NCBI GenBank assembly: GCA_963556255.1
Contig: OY744614.1
Location: 36,462,159 to 36,526,158 of the forward strand
DNA length: 64,000 nt
Reading direction: 5' to 3'
From: Allolobophora icterica
Taxonomy: Eukaryota > Annelida > Clitellata > Crassiclitellata > Lumbricidae
Part shown: positions 1 to 11,666 of the stretch, in pieces
How positions within the stretch are numbered: the stretch's first letter is position 1
Layout of the letters: every line of letters starts with the position of its first letter
Notes under the pieces: model-generated
Databases searched by the model: none
What the model was told of the DNA's origin: nothing
Seen by the model: only the letters and a program-made list of their open reading frames with translations
Made by a program: the position numbers and the translations under genes

Positions 1-299
1 TACTAAATGTTTCTTGTTTATTAGACATTTATATAATAATATTAAATATTAAATTAATATTAAATTAAATTATGACAATAAATAGTAAATTAAATAATAT
101 AAAATATTATAATAAATAAATTATTAGTAATTATTCCTGTGGCCCACAGCTCAGAAAGGTTTCTCTGATTCAGTGCTTTTTGACTTAAAATTACGCGTGC
201 AAAATGCCCTTTTTCAAAATTCCCCACCAGTGAAAATTTCTTAAAAAATCCCCTGCAAACATCCCAGTATATCTGAAAGGGAATAGTTTTCTCAACACA
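1..299. other. AT-rich left flank, no gene seen
   Basis: Strongly AT-rich sequence up to about 120, then unremarkable sequence. From about 270 it carries GAAAGGGAATAGTTTTCTC, a short repeat that recurs near 400, 8165 and 8290. No coding exon is supported. Confidence 0.5.
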
Positions 300-544
300 C
301 GTGTTTTTCAGAGCAGAAATTTTAAAACAAAATGCACGAAACAAAGAAAAACAAACTGCTGTAAAATAACGTGAATTGTAAATTCCAAAGTATTTCTGAA
401 AGGGAATAGGCCTAGTTTTCTCAACACGTGTTTTAAATTACATACAATAGTATAGGCATACGATGCGACAGTAACTGCACGAGATGTCGACAGTATTTAA
501 TTTAGATAATAATTGTCCCCATCGTCAGCATTCTTTAAAGTGGT

Positions 545-550
545 TTTATT
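545..550 (-). terminator. AATAAA overlapping the F-box copy A stop codon
   Basis: The minus strand reads GAAGAATAAAACCAC. The TAA stop lies inside AATAAA, so the only obvious polyadenylation signal coincides with the end of the ORF. The arrangement is the same in copy B. Confidence 0.45.
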
Positions 551-2113
551 CTTCACTTAAACGGAAGATGCTTAGAACAGTGGCATCAGTATTATCAGTA
601 CAAACACCCACTGTCTCGTTCCTCTCGCTATTGTAGTGCAAACCAGAGAGAAGATTGAAGTAGGCCTCATTCCACTGCGGACCAGTAAAACCCAAGAAAT
701 TCAACTCAGAATCTAAAAGGGCGATTCCCTTTTTCGCATCAATCACCAGAATTCTATGAGAAGCATCTGCAAAATTCACACCACTCCTTTCACTGAGAGA
801 TGATCTGTATTGCCGCTCGATATTCCCATCCGTATTGATCTCCGTTAATACCGTTTGAAATTGTTCGCCAGCAGAGGCTAATACAAGGTTTCCATTTGAT
901 TTTTGAATTACACTGTCAATGCATTTGAACTCATAGATATCTGGAGACAACATTACTTCATGATGCATGGAACCATTCGTATTATATATGCTTACTGCTT
1001 GAGAATGTAGACGTTTCGATGATGAAGTGATTATTAGGCTGCCTTTAGCGGATACAGATATAGAAGAAGCTGTAAATCTTAGATCACTGATCCATGTTTG
1101 AGTGTTAAACTGATGGTCTCCATCTCTCGTAATGCGTAAGATTGAAGAGCAATGTGATTCCTCGTTTTCGTGTAGTACATACAAACAGTTTGACACGTTG
1201 CAAGCTGCTAAGTCGACCGGATCTATTCCTGGTAGTGCGATGACATCTTTCACCTCTGCCATATTGTTGCGGTCGTAAACTCTAATATCGTGGGATATAG
1301 AGCCCTCTTCATAACCTTCTCCGCAGAGTAAAACTATGTCATCTTTCAGCATAGTAACTTTGAGGACCAATCCTTGGATCAGAGATTGATGCAAAATTTC
1401 CAAACGAATCGTCTCCTGAGCTAAAAGCATAAACTCCGTTGTATAAATTGCGCAGCCGCAATTACGGTGCATTTATAGACTATAGTTGCAGTGATATGCG
1501 TCAGATAAGTATTCTGGTAAGACGAGGTATATTTTTCAAACACACATGGACTCAGAAAATTGACTGTATTATAGGCCTACCTATAGTCTACCTCAATTGC
1601 GAAGTAGGCCTAGGCCATACAATAATTTTGTAACGTGAAACAACCCATAACGTGAATTAGGCCTATAACTGAACTAGTAGATGCCGAAGAAATTATAAGC
1701 ACTGGGTCTGAGTAGGCCTAGATCACAGCAAAATCAGACTGCATGGGCAACAGTTCATGAACTCTAATGACATCATAAGGTTAAGAGAAATAAAGTCGAT
1801 AACAGTTCATAGTAAGAAATACTTTCACATTGATCGCAATTCCAATTCATGGTCTAGTTATTCGTACGCAAAAATAGAGCCAACATAGATATTTCATGAA
1901 CTAACCAATGCCGTCTAAAGCTCTGTGAAGTTCATTTCGGAAGAAGTTGGTAGTAAGGATGCTGCTCCAATGCGAGCAGACAGTTCTAAGTCTGCTTATC
2001 ACAAGATCAGCTTTTTCTTTCCACACATTTTTGGCCAGCTTCATACCCTTCACTTCCGTAACTATAGCCTCAACGAGGATACGCTCAAACATCTCGATAG
2101 GGAGATCGTGGAG
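546..2113 (-). CDS. F-box / beta-propeller-like protein, copy A (5' exon missing)
   Basis: Two coding exons, 2113..1906 and 1420..546. The first starts after a conserved AG (CTGTAG|CTCCACGAT) and ends at ATTG|GTTAGT in phase 1. The second opens at TTTTAG|CTCAGGAG, which keeps the frame, and runs to TAA. Exon 1 encodes an F-box: LHDLPIEM...ERILVEAI...RLRTVCSHWSSIL. F-boxes bind Skp1 and place the protein as a substrate adaptor of SCF ubiquitin ligases. Exon 2 encodes about 291 residues of repeating beta-strand segments (KDDIVLLCGEGY, DIRVYDRNN, VSIYNTNGS, NGNLVLASAGEQ, ILVIDAKKGIALLDSELN), resembling an NHL/WD-type propeller that could bind substrate. No start-codon exon was found: in this copy a TAG lies directly before LHDLP, so translation must begin in an unseen exon or the copy is broken. 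It lacks about 9-11 residues present in copy B. The F-box is secure, the propeller inferred, the substrate unknown. Confidence 0.7.
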
Positions 2114-2654
2114 CTACAGGTAACGTTAAAACATATCACATGTATCTGTTTTAACTCGTCTGTGGAAAGATCAAATAGCTGAAGAATTCAAATAGAGGTC
2201 AAGATCAAATAAAAAATATAAGGAGCTGGACGCAATGTCATACCTATCTTTTCGACTTTATATTATTTGGTATTAATAAACAGAATAGTGTTCCTTCTTT
2301 TTCTTCTTTTAGTAATTTTAGTGATTATTAATATTTTCCCGTTAATTTTCTTTCAAACTAATTTGGACAGAATTCCTCCGGAATCTGACCTTGGAGGATG
2401 CATCTTGCAATAGTTAGCGAGAAAGCAGATTTCCTTTAACGTATAGGCCTACCGTAAAAGCGTTCGCAAAATTACATGACAGTAATCAATTGGCGGTAAG
2501 GAAAATAACGAGTTGTCGGCTTGTCGCTAAAGTAGGCTAGCAGAATCGACCAGGTGTTCGTAGAATTAAGCTCAATTTTGGCTGAAAACCAGACATTTAG
2601 ACTCGTAGACAAATGCAATCTGATGTTTTCGCGTCAAATTTGAGTACGATTAAG
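2114..2654. other. Duplicated non-coding sequence 5' of F-box copy A
   Basis: Matches copy B 10050-10565 throughout and should hold the missing 5' exon and promoter, but I could not identify either. One TAGGCCTA at 2444 has no counterpart in copy B. Confidence 0.5.
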
Positions 2655-3010
2655 TCACAGTATAAATAATTACACAGTACGTCGACTCGCATTGCTAACC
2701 GTTGACTAGTTTTTCGGGTGACGCCATTTTAATACGTGCTTTTGAATTATAGATTTAAGCTGAAATTAACGTTAAAAATAATATTGTTAATTCTAATGAA
2801 GTCCTCGATGTTGCTGTAACGTTTAAAAAATATTTTATGTGATGGATTCCGGTGTATCGTCCTCGATGTTGTAACGTTTAAAAATATTTGATGTGATGGG
2901 TTCCGGTGTATCGACGTGTAAGAGCTCGTATTCAAAATGGCGGTCGGTCACACATTCTGACTGTTGCATCGGCCGGGAGTCGACTTACTGTGTAATAATT
3001 TATACTGTGA
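2655..3010. mobile_element. 356-bp TIR element, 5-bp TSD TTAAG, RSS-like ends
   Basis: Terminal inverted repeats start TCACAGTATAAATAATTACA on the left and match the reverse complement of the right end over about 34 bp with two mismatches. TTAAG flanks both sides (2650-2654, 3011-3015). Copy B has the uninterrupted site GATTAAGTGTTAATG at 10567. The interior contains a duplicated module of about 60 bp (TCCTCGATGTTG...GGTTCCGGTGTATCG). It has no transposase. The CACAGTA termini and 5-bp TSD recall Transib/RAG-type elements, but the leading T departs from that pattern. Two 34-39-bp relatives occur at 16381 and 50869. Confidence 0.8.
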
Positions 3011-3993
3011 TTAAGTGTTAATGCTATTTGACTTCGATAAAGCATAGAAAATATTCGTCTGCAAACTGCACTACCTAAACAATTAAAAAAACATTCAAAC
3101 ATCGAAACAAGAAGAATTTCGACTTCCATGTCAATGTCTTGTAGCTTACCGTTGTGTCGTTGAATGAGGCGAGTTTCGCACGTTTAGCACTGTCCGTTTG
3201 TTGGAATACTATAACAAAAGAAAAGCATATGCTATAAAATACCCAATACAATCATTGTCTTCATTCTTCAATAATTGTTTATTATTACTTATTATTATGA
3301 GGCTTCAGTGCAGAGTTGGCATTCTCGTGTGTTTGGGCGTACGTTACTGATTCTGAATAAATAAAGGCTTTATATATCTAAGGAATCGTTGTATGGTTGC
3401 TAGCATACCGAGTGTTCATCATAGGAATTAAGGAAACTGATTAGAGCTTTCAAATAACAATAAACTAGGCCTATAACAGACGCGCGAGTACAGAAAACGG
3501 GCCCTATAGACGCAAACTTGTAGACTGAGAATTTGAGACTCTGGTGGTGTTTAGCCTATAGGCCTATAATTTGCAAAAACCCACGAAGTTGAACTTGAAG
3601 CCGTTTTTTGTCAGTGTTAGGCCTATTGACACTGTAATTATGATTAGTGATAGAAGCTATTTTCAATGACTGTGAATTTATTTGATTTTTTGATTTTAGT
3701 TTTAAAAAACAACGCAAGAATAGGCCTATTTATAAGTAGGCCCTATACAGTACTCGTTTGAATTATTAGCCCAAATGAACAAAACAAATTAGCCTATAAA
3801 ATGACAATAATATAGTTTCATATGATTGCTAAACTGTAAACATGGAAAATAGATTATATTTAAAATGATTCAAAATTCACAAAATGTTATGTAGGCCCTA
3901 TAATTGAAAAAAATGTCATCCTTTTGGGGCCCTAGGGGATTTGGGGACCTAAGCGCGCATAGATGCGTAAACGCGCCTCTGAACCTTAGAGCA

Positions 3994-4215
3994 TAATTAT
4001 TAAAAGACTGCAGAAGGATAGAGTAATGGTAACACTCATGGTCAGGAGAGCATTAGATCGCGGTTCGATACCCGTAACCCCCGCTAGGGCGGCGCCTTGA
4101 CTGGCTGCCAAACCGTATGTTTAATTACGATCTTGATTGTACTGTCATGCTTCAATGTAGGCCTAATCTTACGGCGTACTTGTAAGTTTGAATAAAGATT
4201 ATTATTTTTCATACC
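3994..4215 (+). mobile_element. tRNA-derived SINE with (ATT) tail, copy A only
   Basis: The head resembles a pol III promoter: A-box-like GAGTAATGGTAACACTCATGG and B-box GGTTCGATACC. A body follows, ending AATAAAGATTATTATT, after which (TTA)n arrays begin. It lies where copy B carries the pogo-like element, just after the shared AGAGCATAAT. Confidence 0.6.
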
Positions 4216-4294
4216 CCAAGATACATGATATTCGGGGACTTGGTATTTATTGTTATTTCTTGGAAATTATTAAGGTATTTATGGTTATTTCCTG

Positions 4295-4314
4295 GAAATT
4301 ATTATTATTATTAC

Positions 4315-4407
<93 letters not shown>

Positions 4408-4425
4408 TATTATTATTATTATTTT
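4295..4425. repeat. (TTA)n microsatellite
   Basis: Near-perfect TTA trinucleotide array with few interruptions. All reading frames through it give homopolymer peptides (Leu, Tyr, Asn, Ile) and are not genes. Confidence 0.97.
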
Positions 4426-4539
4426 TTACCCGAGGTAGATATGATCCCTCGGGTTGTCTAAAACTATATCCGGAGATGTTACTCTGGAACGGAGCATCAC
4501 TCGACAATTTCTGGCCGCATGAAAGTTCCTATGAAGTTC

Positions 4540-4838
<299 letters not shown>

Positions 4839-5407
4839 AACTTGCCATCTGAGTCTTCAGTCGTTTGTTCGTCATTACTGGATTCAGCTGATGTTCGTTT
4901 CTTTGACATGGCGTAATGGATGCACTAGGATCTGCAGAAGAACAAACTTCGACTCTTGCCACAGTCAACGTCAATATTGCAGGAAACACCAAACGACGTC
5001 CGAAAAAATCGATTTAAAATAAGAGACTTGAGTTCCATTGCAAATAAATTACCTAAAAATTTTATATAATAATAGCGTCTTTAACCGTTCTTCTGTTGTA
5101 ATAGACAACGGTCGAGGTAAACCTCGTTGTCTTTAACCATGGTGTAAGAGATGTCTTTAACCCATCTAGATATGACGTCACACAATGAACTTAAACTTCT
5201 TATTTAATAATGTTATAATTGATATAGCCCTAGCAGTTTTCAAATATCATAACATATAGGCTAACTGTCATAATAAAAATATAGTTAGGCCTACTAAATA
5301 TTATTATAACTTTTTATTGTAAATTATGATTCCTATAATTATTGTTATTATCCTCATCATTATTGCTTTTTTTATTCACTACTCAAAACATCTTAAGTGT
5401 AAGATAC

Positions 5408-5585
5408 AATACAATACAACTAAAAATTTATAGGCCTAGCGCGCTTCAACAAGACAAGTCTTGCACAGAAGCGCGTTGCGCTACATTTCTAGTCATAGTA
5501 CAATGTGAATAGGTGAGTTTTTAATTTAGATTTAAACTGTGCAACAGATGCGCATTGACGGACTGTAGTTGGAAGACTGTAAGAT
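5408..5585 (-). mobile_element. SINE-tail insertion in copy A
   Basis: Copy B reads AAGGGTAAGATAAATATG where copy A is interrupted by about 180 bp starting ACAATACAATACAAC. The flanks share TGTAAGATA, a likely target-site duplication. On the minus strand the left end is a (TTGTA)n tail like that of the SINE at 58637, so this is probably a 5'-truncated member inserted in reverse. Confidence 0.55.
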
Positions 5586-6116
5586 AAAGATGTATTAGAA
5601 TGTTTTTGATGACTTGCCTCATCTGGGATGGTTAATCTTCTCCTATGTCGAGGTTAGCGCCGTGCAAAACAATTGTTTTACTGCGGTGGATGGTTACATA
5701 AATGCGTTAAAACAGGAACAAAGGTTTCTGTTTGTCTCCGGACACTTTGGTTTAATAATTAGGCCTATCAAGTCATTTGAAAAAGCAGATAACTGTATAG
5801 CCTAGTGTTTGTGCGTAGTGGTTTTGAAGGCCAATGGAACGAAGCAGTGAATCGATAGGTTATCAGAATATTTTTACACTGCCTCGATCACAGCAACGCT
5901 CTCGATTCGGTTGATCCTGATCGGTAGGCTATGCTCGGAGTCTCCCATAAAACTGCCGATTACTGTATAGGCCTATCCTAGGTCAGACATTAACCACACT
6001 CGCAAGGATAAATGGTTGGACTATCGGAAGGTCAACAATCGGATCTTGCCAACCCATATTATTCTCTACTTTTTGTTGTAATTAGGCCTAGTAACATCAC
6101 CAGCGGGATGTTAAGG

Positions 6117-6310
6117 CATAGGCGTAATTTGTGGGGGTACGAGGGGTGCCCGTACCCCCACTTTTGGTCTGGGGTTACCGTACCCCACTTTTTGAACAGT
6201 GCCAATAAATATTTTATTATTGTGCCTTCCCATAGATAGCAGTCTCCGCCTTGCTTCGTGTATGTAAGAAATTGGTAACCCCCACTTTTTAGACCAAATT
6301 TACGCCTCTG
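6117..6310. mobile_element. hAT-type MITE, 194 bp
   Basis: Ends CATAGGCGTAA...TTACGCCTCTG are inverted repeats. The flanking octamers TGTTAAGG (6109-6116) and TGTCAAGG (6311-6318) differ at one base, as expected for an aged 8-bp hAT duplication. The interior is rich in GTACCCCCACTTTTT. A second copy is at 52663-52874. Confidence 0.75.
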
Positions 6311-6431
6311 TGTCAAGGTGTCATTTGGTATGGATTGTCTTGCCAGATCATGAACACCATCTAAAATTCTTCATACATGGCTTTTAAGAAGACAGTGAAC
6401 TATGGTATGAACGAAACTGGCAGAGAAGCAG

Positions 6432-6910
<479 letters not shown>

Positions 6911-6911
<1 letters not shown>

Positions 6912-7168
6912 AATGGTCCGGAGCTGGCGCAGTTGATAAAAGCAGTCACGGGTTAAGCGACGAAGCTGCAGCAGGAAACTAAGCTCCTCATCAAGTATGA
7001 CGCCAAGGTCGCTCACAATAGGGGAGAAGGGGAATGAGAGGAACCCAGCAGCGAGCGAGGCCAGGTCAAGCCCGGCCAGTCGCTGCCGTTCACCCAACCA
7101 AATGAATTTAGTCTTAGCTGAATTCAGTTGAGGCGGTTGGAAGCCATCCAGGCCTCTAAGGACATACC
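6911..7168 (-). pseudogene. CR1/L2-like LINE reverse-transcriptase fragment
   Basis: The minus strand encodes the segment after the catalytic core typical of CR1/L2-clade reverse transcriptases: WMASNRL, then after a frameshift QLNSAKTKFIWLG, then DLGVILDEELSF and [11 protein letters not shown]. In related elements the segment reads NKTEFLWLG...LGV.LD..L...CFYQLRQLR. It is truncated by the (GA)n tract on one side and fades on the other. A dead relic. Confidence 0.75.
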
Positions 7169-7320
7169 TGATTACCTAACAATTTACCGCATACTGTACT
7201 GACCGTGCCGTGTGTCAAAGGCGCATCTGTTTATGTCATCTTATTAGCAGCTGCGAAAGCGCATTTACGGCGCATTTATAGTTGCATTATCTTGCACGAT
7301 AAGCTTATATGAATCGACTT

Positions 7321-7758
7321 CTCTTTGTGCCGTCGGCTCTAGGAGCCCTAGCGATCGTCATGCCACACAGTCTCCGTTGCCGTCTTGCTACTTCTCCCAG
7401 TAGCCCTTGAGTCGCGCTTTGGCCTGGGAGTCCCACCTCAGCGCTCCGGCCTGGGAGTCCCTCCATCCGCGACCATCGGCGTGGTTTGGTGTGTGGCATG
7501 ACGATTTTCTTGGCATGATTAACAGGGGTGGTTTGCCATTGCCTTCCCCTGGTTTTGCCTGTCGTGCCCGTTCGTTCCCCCTCCTAGGAAGAGTACTTCC
7601 TAGGAAGGGTACTAACGGTCCGCACCACGAGAAGGTGGGCACGGAGGACTTTGGTTCACCAGCCCAGGTCGGATCCGAGTCTACGCTCATCAGAGTCGTC
7701 GGTCAGGTCGCCTCCCTGCTTTACTCTGTACCAGAGTGACTGGTGAACCTTTGCGGAC
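7321..7758. mobile_element. GC-rich 438-bp insert with 13-bp target-site duplication
   Basis: TATGAATCGACTT is present at both edges (7308-7320 and 7759-7771). The insert is far more GC-rich than its surroundings and has no terminal inverted repeats. It includes GGCCTGGGAGTCCC twice and an inverted ACTTCCTAGGAAG. A 13-bp duplication without TIRs fits target-primed retroposition of a SINE or cellular RNA, but no poly(A) tail or clear pol III box was seen and the source is unknown. Confidence 0.65.
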
Positions 7759-7771
7759 TATGAATCGACTT

Positions 7772-8065
7772 AAAATGATAAAACTAATAATTATTACTCC
7801 ATTTACCAGGAGGCCAGTGAAGTTCAAACAGGCGATCCACTGCAGTTAATAGACTAAATAGAGTAAATGATGCATACGATTTGATATCGTACTGAAACAC
7901 AATTCTCATTCGGGTTCGGGCATAAAAAAAACACTGCTCCCTTACAAACTGTCAGTACATTGTGCAGGTGGTGGTGGTGATAGTGGAAAAACAAGAAATT
8001 CGGTCGTCATAGAACCTCCTTACGCTAAAGTAATGTTCTAGCTATTAAACACATCTATGCAAGTA
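7772..8065. other. Spacer between duplication copies, no gene seen
   Basis: Unique sequence with no convincing exon or repeat. Copy B homology begins at about 8068. Confidence 0.4.
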
Positions 8066-8433
8066 TCAGAGCAGAAATTTTAAAACAAAATGCACGAAAC
8101 AAAGAAAAACAAATTGCTTTTTAATAACGTCAATTGTAAATTCCAAACGTAGGCCTATATCTGAAAGGGAATAGTTTTCTCAACACACGTGTTTTTCAGA
8201 GCAGAAATTTTAAAACAAAATGCACGAAACAAAGAAAAACAAACTGCTTTTTAATAACGTGAATTGTAACTTCCAAAGTATTTCCGAAAAGGAATAGGCC
8301 TAGTTTTCTCAACACACGTGTTTTAAATTACATACAATAATAGGCATACGATGCGACAGTTAACTACACGAGATGTCCACAGTATTTAATTTAAATAATA
8401 ATTGTCCCCATCGTCAACATACTTTAGAGTGGT

Positions 8434-8439
8434 TTTATT
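8434..8439 (-). terminator. AATAAA overlapping the F-box copy B stop codon
   Basis: Same GAATAAAACCAC arrangement as in copy A, with TAA inside AATAAA. Confidence 0.45.
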
Positions 8440-10049
8440 CTTCGCTTAAACGGAAGATGCTTAGAACAGTCTCATCAGTATTATCAGTACAAACACCCAC
8501 TGCCTCATTCCTCTCGATATTGTAGTGCAAACCAGAGAGAAGATTGAAGAAGGCCTTGCGAAACTGCGGACCAGTAAACTCCAAGAGATTCAACTCAGAA
8601 TCTAAAAGCGTGAATCCTTTTTTCGCATCAATCATCAGAATTCTATCAGAAGCATCTGCAAAATTCACACCACTCCTTTCACCAAGTGATGATCTGTATT
8701 GCCGTTCAATGATCCCATCCGTATTGATCTCCGTTAATACCGCCTGAGATTGTTCGCCAACAGAAGCTAATACAAGGTTTCCATTTGATTTTTGAATTAC
8801 ACTGTCAACGTATCTGAACTCATAGATATCTGGAGACAACATTACCCCATGATGCAAGGAACCATCGGGATTATATATGCTTACTGTCGTTATACATAAG
8901 AGGTCGTTGTTTACTGCTTGTGAATCTAGATCTTCCGGTGATGAAATGATTATCAGGCTGCCTTTAACGGATACAGATATAGAAGCTGTAAATCTTAGAT
9001 CACTGATCCATGTTTGAGTGTTAAACTGGTGGTCTCCATCTCTCGTAATGCGGAAGACTGAAGAGCAATGTGATTCGTCGTTTTCTTCTAGTACATACAA
9101 GCAGTTTGACACGTTGCAAGCTGCTATATCGGCCGGATCTATTCCTGGCAGCGCGATGACATCTTTCACCTCTGCCATATTGTTGCGGTCGTAAACTCTA
9201 ATATCGTGGGATATAGGCCTAGAGTCCTCTTCGTAACCTTCTCCGCAGAATAAAACAATGTCATCTTTCAGTGTAGTAACTTTGAGGACCAAACCTTGGA
9301 TCAGTGATTGGTGCAAAATTTCCAAACGAATCGTCTTCTGAGCTAAAAGCATCAACTCCGTTGTATGAATTGCGCAACCGAAGTGACATGCGTCAAATAA
9401 GTATTCTGATAAGGCAACGTATATTTTTCAAACACACGTGCACTGAGAAAATTGACTGTATTAGGGCCTATATAATACTCTACCTTTAATGCGAAGTACA
9501 ATAATTTTGTAACTTAAAACAACCTATAACGTGAATACGGAACTAGTGGATGCCGTTTGTTACTGTACATTATAGTTTCCCACGTGAAACTAAATATAAA
9601 GTGGAGACATAACGAAGAAATTATAAGCACTGGGTCTGTGAGTAGGCCTAGATCACAGCAAAATCAGACTGCATGGGCAACAGTTCTTGAAATCTAATGA
9701 CATCCTAAGGTTAAGAGAAATTATAAATAATGTCGATAACAAAAAATAAGAAATAGCACTGACATTGATCGTAATTCCAATTCAGTCTTTAGTTATTCGT
9801 ACGCAAAAAATAGAGTTAACGTAAATATTTCATGAACTAACCAATGCTGTCTAAAGCTCTGTGAAGTTCATTTCGGAAGAAGTTGGTAGCAAGGACGCTG
9901 CTCCAGTGCGAACAGACGGTTCTAAGTCTGCTTATCACAAGATCAGCCTTTTCTTTCCACACATTTCTGGCCAGCTTCATACCCTTCACTTCCGTAACTA
10001 TGGCTTCAACGAGGATACGCTCAAGCATCTCGATAGGGAGATCGTGGAG
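8435..10049 (-). CDS. F-box / beta-propeller-like protein, copy B (5' exon missing)
   Basis: Paralogue of the copy A gene with the same structure: exon 10049..9842 (208 nt, same length as in copy A) and exon 9342..8435, joined at conserved phase-1 GT/AG sites. The F-box reads LHDLPIEMLERILVEAI...RLRTVCSHWSSVL. The second exon gives about 302 residues of propeller-like strands ending in LSEE and TAA. Upstream of LHDLP this copy stays open to an ATG (ICFNVTCIQ), so a one-exon start is possible, though TATACAG|CTC is also a good acceptor. Relative to copy A it has an in-frame GGCCTA insertion adding Arg-Pro (minus-strand context GACTCTAGGCCTATATCC, reading DSRPIS) and an extra segment around NNDLLCITT. 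The open frame over more than 370 codons suggests recent function. Presumed SCF substrate adaptor; partner unknown. Confidence 0.72.
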
Positions 10050-10912
10050 CTGTATACATGTAACGTTAAAACATATCACATCGGTTTAAACACTTCTGCA
10101 GAACTCGCCTTTGGAAAGATCAAATAGCTGAAAAATTCCAACAGAGGTCAAGATCAAATAAAAACATAGAGAGCTGGACGCAATGCCATGCCTATCTTTT
10201 CGATTTTATATTATTTTGTATTAATAAACAGAATAGCATTTCTTTTTTTCTTCCGATCTTTTAGTGATTATTAATATTTTCACATTAATTTTCTTTCAAA
10301 CTAATTTGGAAAGAATTCCTTCGGAATCTGACTTTGGATGATGCAAGATGCAACAGTTAGCGAGAAAGCAGATTTCATTCAACATACTGTAAAGAAAAGC
10401 GTTCGCAAATTACACGACGGTAATCAATTGGCGGTGGAGGACAATAGCGAATAGTCGCTAAAGTAGCAGAATCGATCAGGTGTTCGTAGAATTAAGCTCA
10501 ATTTGGCTGAAAACCAGACATTTAGACTCATAGACAATCTGATGTTTTCACGTCAAATTTGAGTACGATTAAGTGTTAATGATATTTGACTAAGATAGGT
10601 CTAAAGCATAGAAACTATTGCACCACCTAAACAATTCACAAAAACATCGAAACAAGAATTTTGACTTGCATGTCAATGTATTGTGGCCTACCGTTGTGTC
10701 GCTGAATGAGGCGAGTTTCGCATGTTTAACACCCTCCGTTTGTTGGAATACTATTACAAAAGAAAAGCATGCTATTGTCTTCAATAATTGCTTATTATAA
10801 TTTATTATTATGAAGCTTCAGCATAGAATTGGCATTCTTGTGTGTTTGGGCGTAGGCCTACGTTAGCGATTCTGAATAAATAAGCTAAAGACTTTAGCTA
10901 AGGTTTCGCATG

Positions 10913-11242
10913 CAGGGTGTCTACCCCCACCCCAAAGTCATTGGAGCAACTTCCCCTCCCATCCTTCCTCTCCCCCCCCCCATTAATGATGGCACATACA
11001 CTGACAGATCTCCCCCTATTTTTTTTACAATAGAACTGTATTTTGATATTGCCCTCCTTATAAAGTTCTAAAGTGCACACGACCATACGACAGAACATCG
11101 ACGGCGCAAGGGTCGCAACGCCGCGGCTTGAGGCGGATTCGAACCGGTTACAAGGCGCCGAACATATCACTACACCACCGCATCCCCCAATTTTTTTTGA
11201 TGGAGCATTTGCTCCAAGGTTTCTATGGAGTAGACGCCTCTG
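10913..11242. mobile_element. hAT-like element interrupted by a SINE (copy B only)
   Basis: Left end CAGGGTGTCTACC and right end GGAGTAGACGCCTCTG form an imperfect inverted repeat. The flanking octamers TTCGCATG and GTTGCATG are similar. Copy A has the empty site at 3388 (GTTGTATGGTTGCTAG). A SINE lies inside. Confidence 0.6.
11031..11192 (-). mobile_element. SINE family 3 (tRNA-headed), inside the hAT-like element
   Basis: On the minus strand the head GGTGGTGTAGTGATATG and the B-box GGTTCGAATCC are followed by a body ending GGAGGGCAATATCAAAATAC. Nearly the same sequence lies at 58637-58828. Confidence 0.75.
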
Positions 11243-11666
11243 GTTGCATGGTTGCTAGCATACCGAGTGTTCATAATAGGAAAGTAGGAAACTAATTAGA
11301 GCTTTCAAATAAAAATGAACTATAGGCCTAGCAGAGGCGCCTTTACAGAAAATGGGGCTCTAGGCGGAAACATTTTGGGGGTCCTTCTAAACTTGCAGAC
11401 TGAGAGTCTGAGACTCTGGTGGTGTTTAGACAATCATGTGCAAAAACCCACGAAGTTGAACTTGAAGCCGTTTTTGTGAGTGTTATTGACAAGTGTGCTG
11501 CAATTATGAAATGATTAGTTGTAGAAGCTATCCTCAAGGAATGTGAAGTTGTTTGATTTAATGATTTTAGTAAAAAAAAACATAACGCAATAATACTCGT
11601 TTGAATTATTAGCCCAAATGAATAAAACATTTATAAATGACAATAATAGTTTTAGGGACCATCCAT

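Noticed and set aside
2747..3129. Two short ORFs inside the 356-bp TIR element
   Set aside because: They derive from its duplicated 60-bp module and have no protein similarity that I recognise.
7388..7739. 100-110 codon ORFs on both strands in the GC-rich insert
   Set aside because: High GC removes stop codons in several frames at once. No domain or codon pattern supports coding.
10908..11215. 8-bp duplication AAGGTTTC as boundary of the insertion near 10.9 kb
   Set aside because: The inverted ends CAGGGTGTCTACC / GTAGACGCCTCTG and the empty site in copy A fit boundaries 10913-11242 better.
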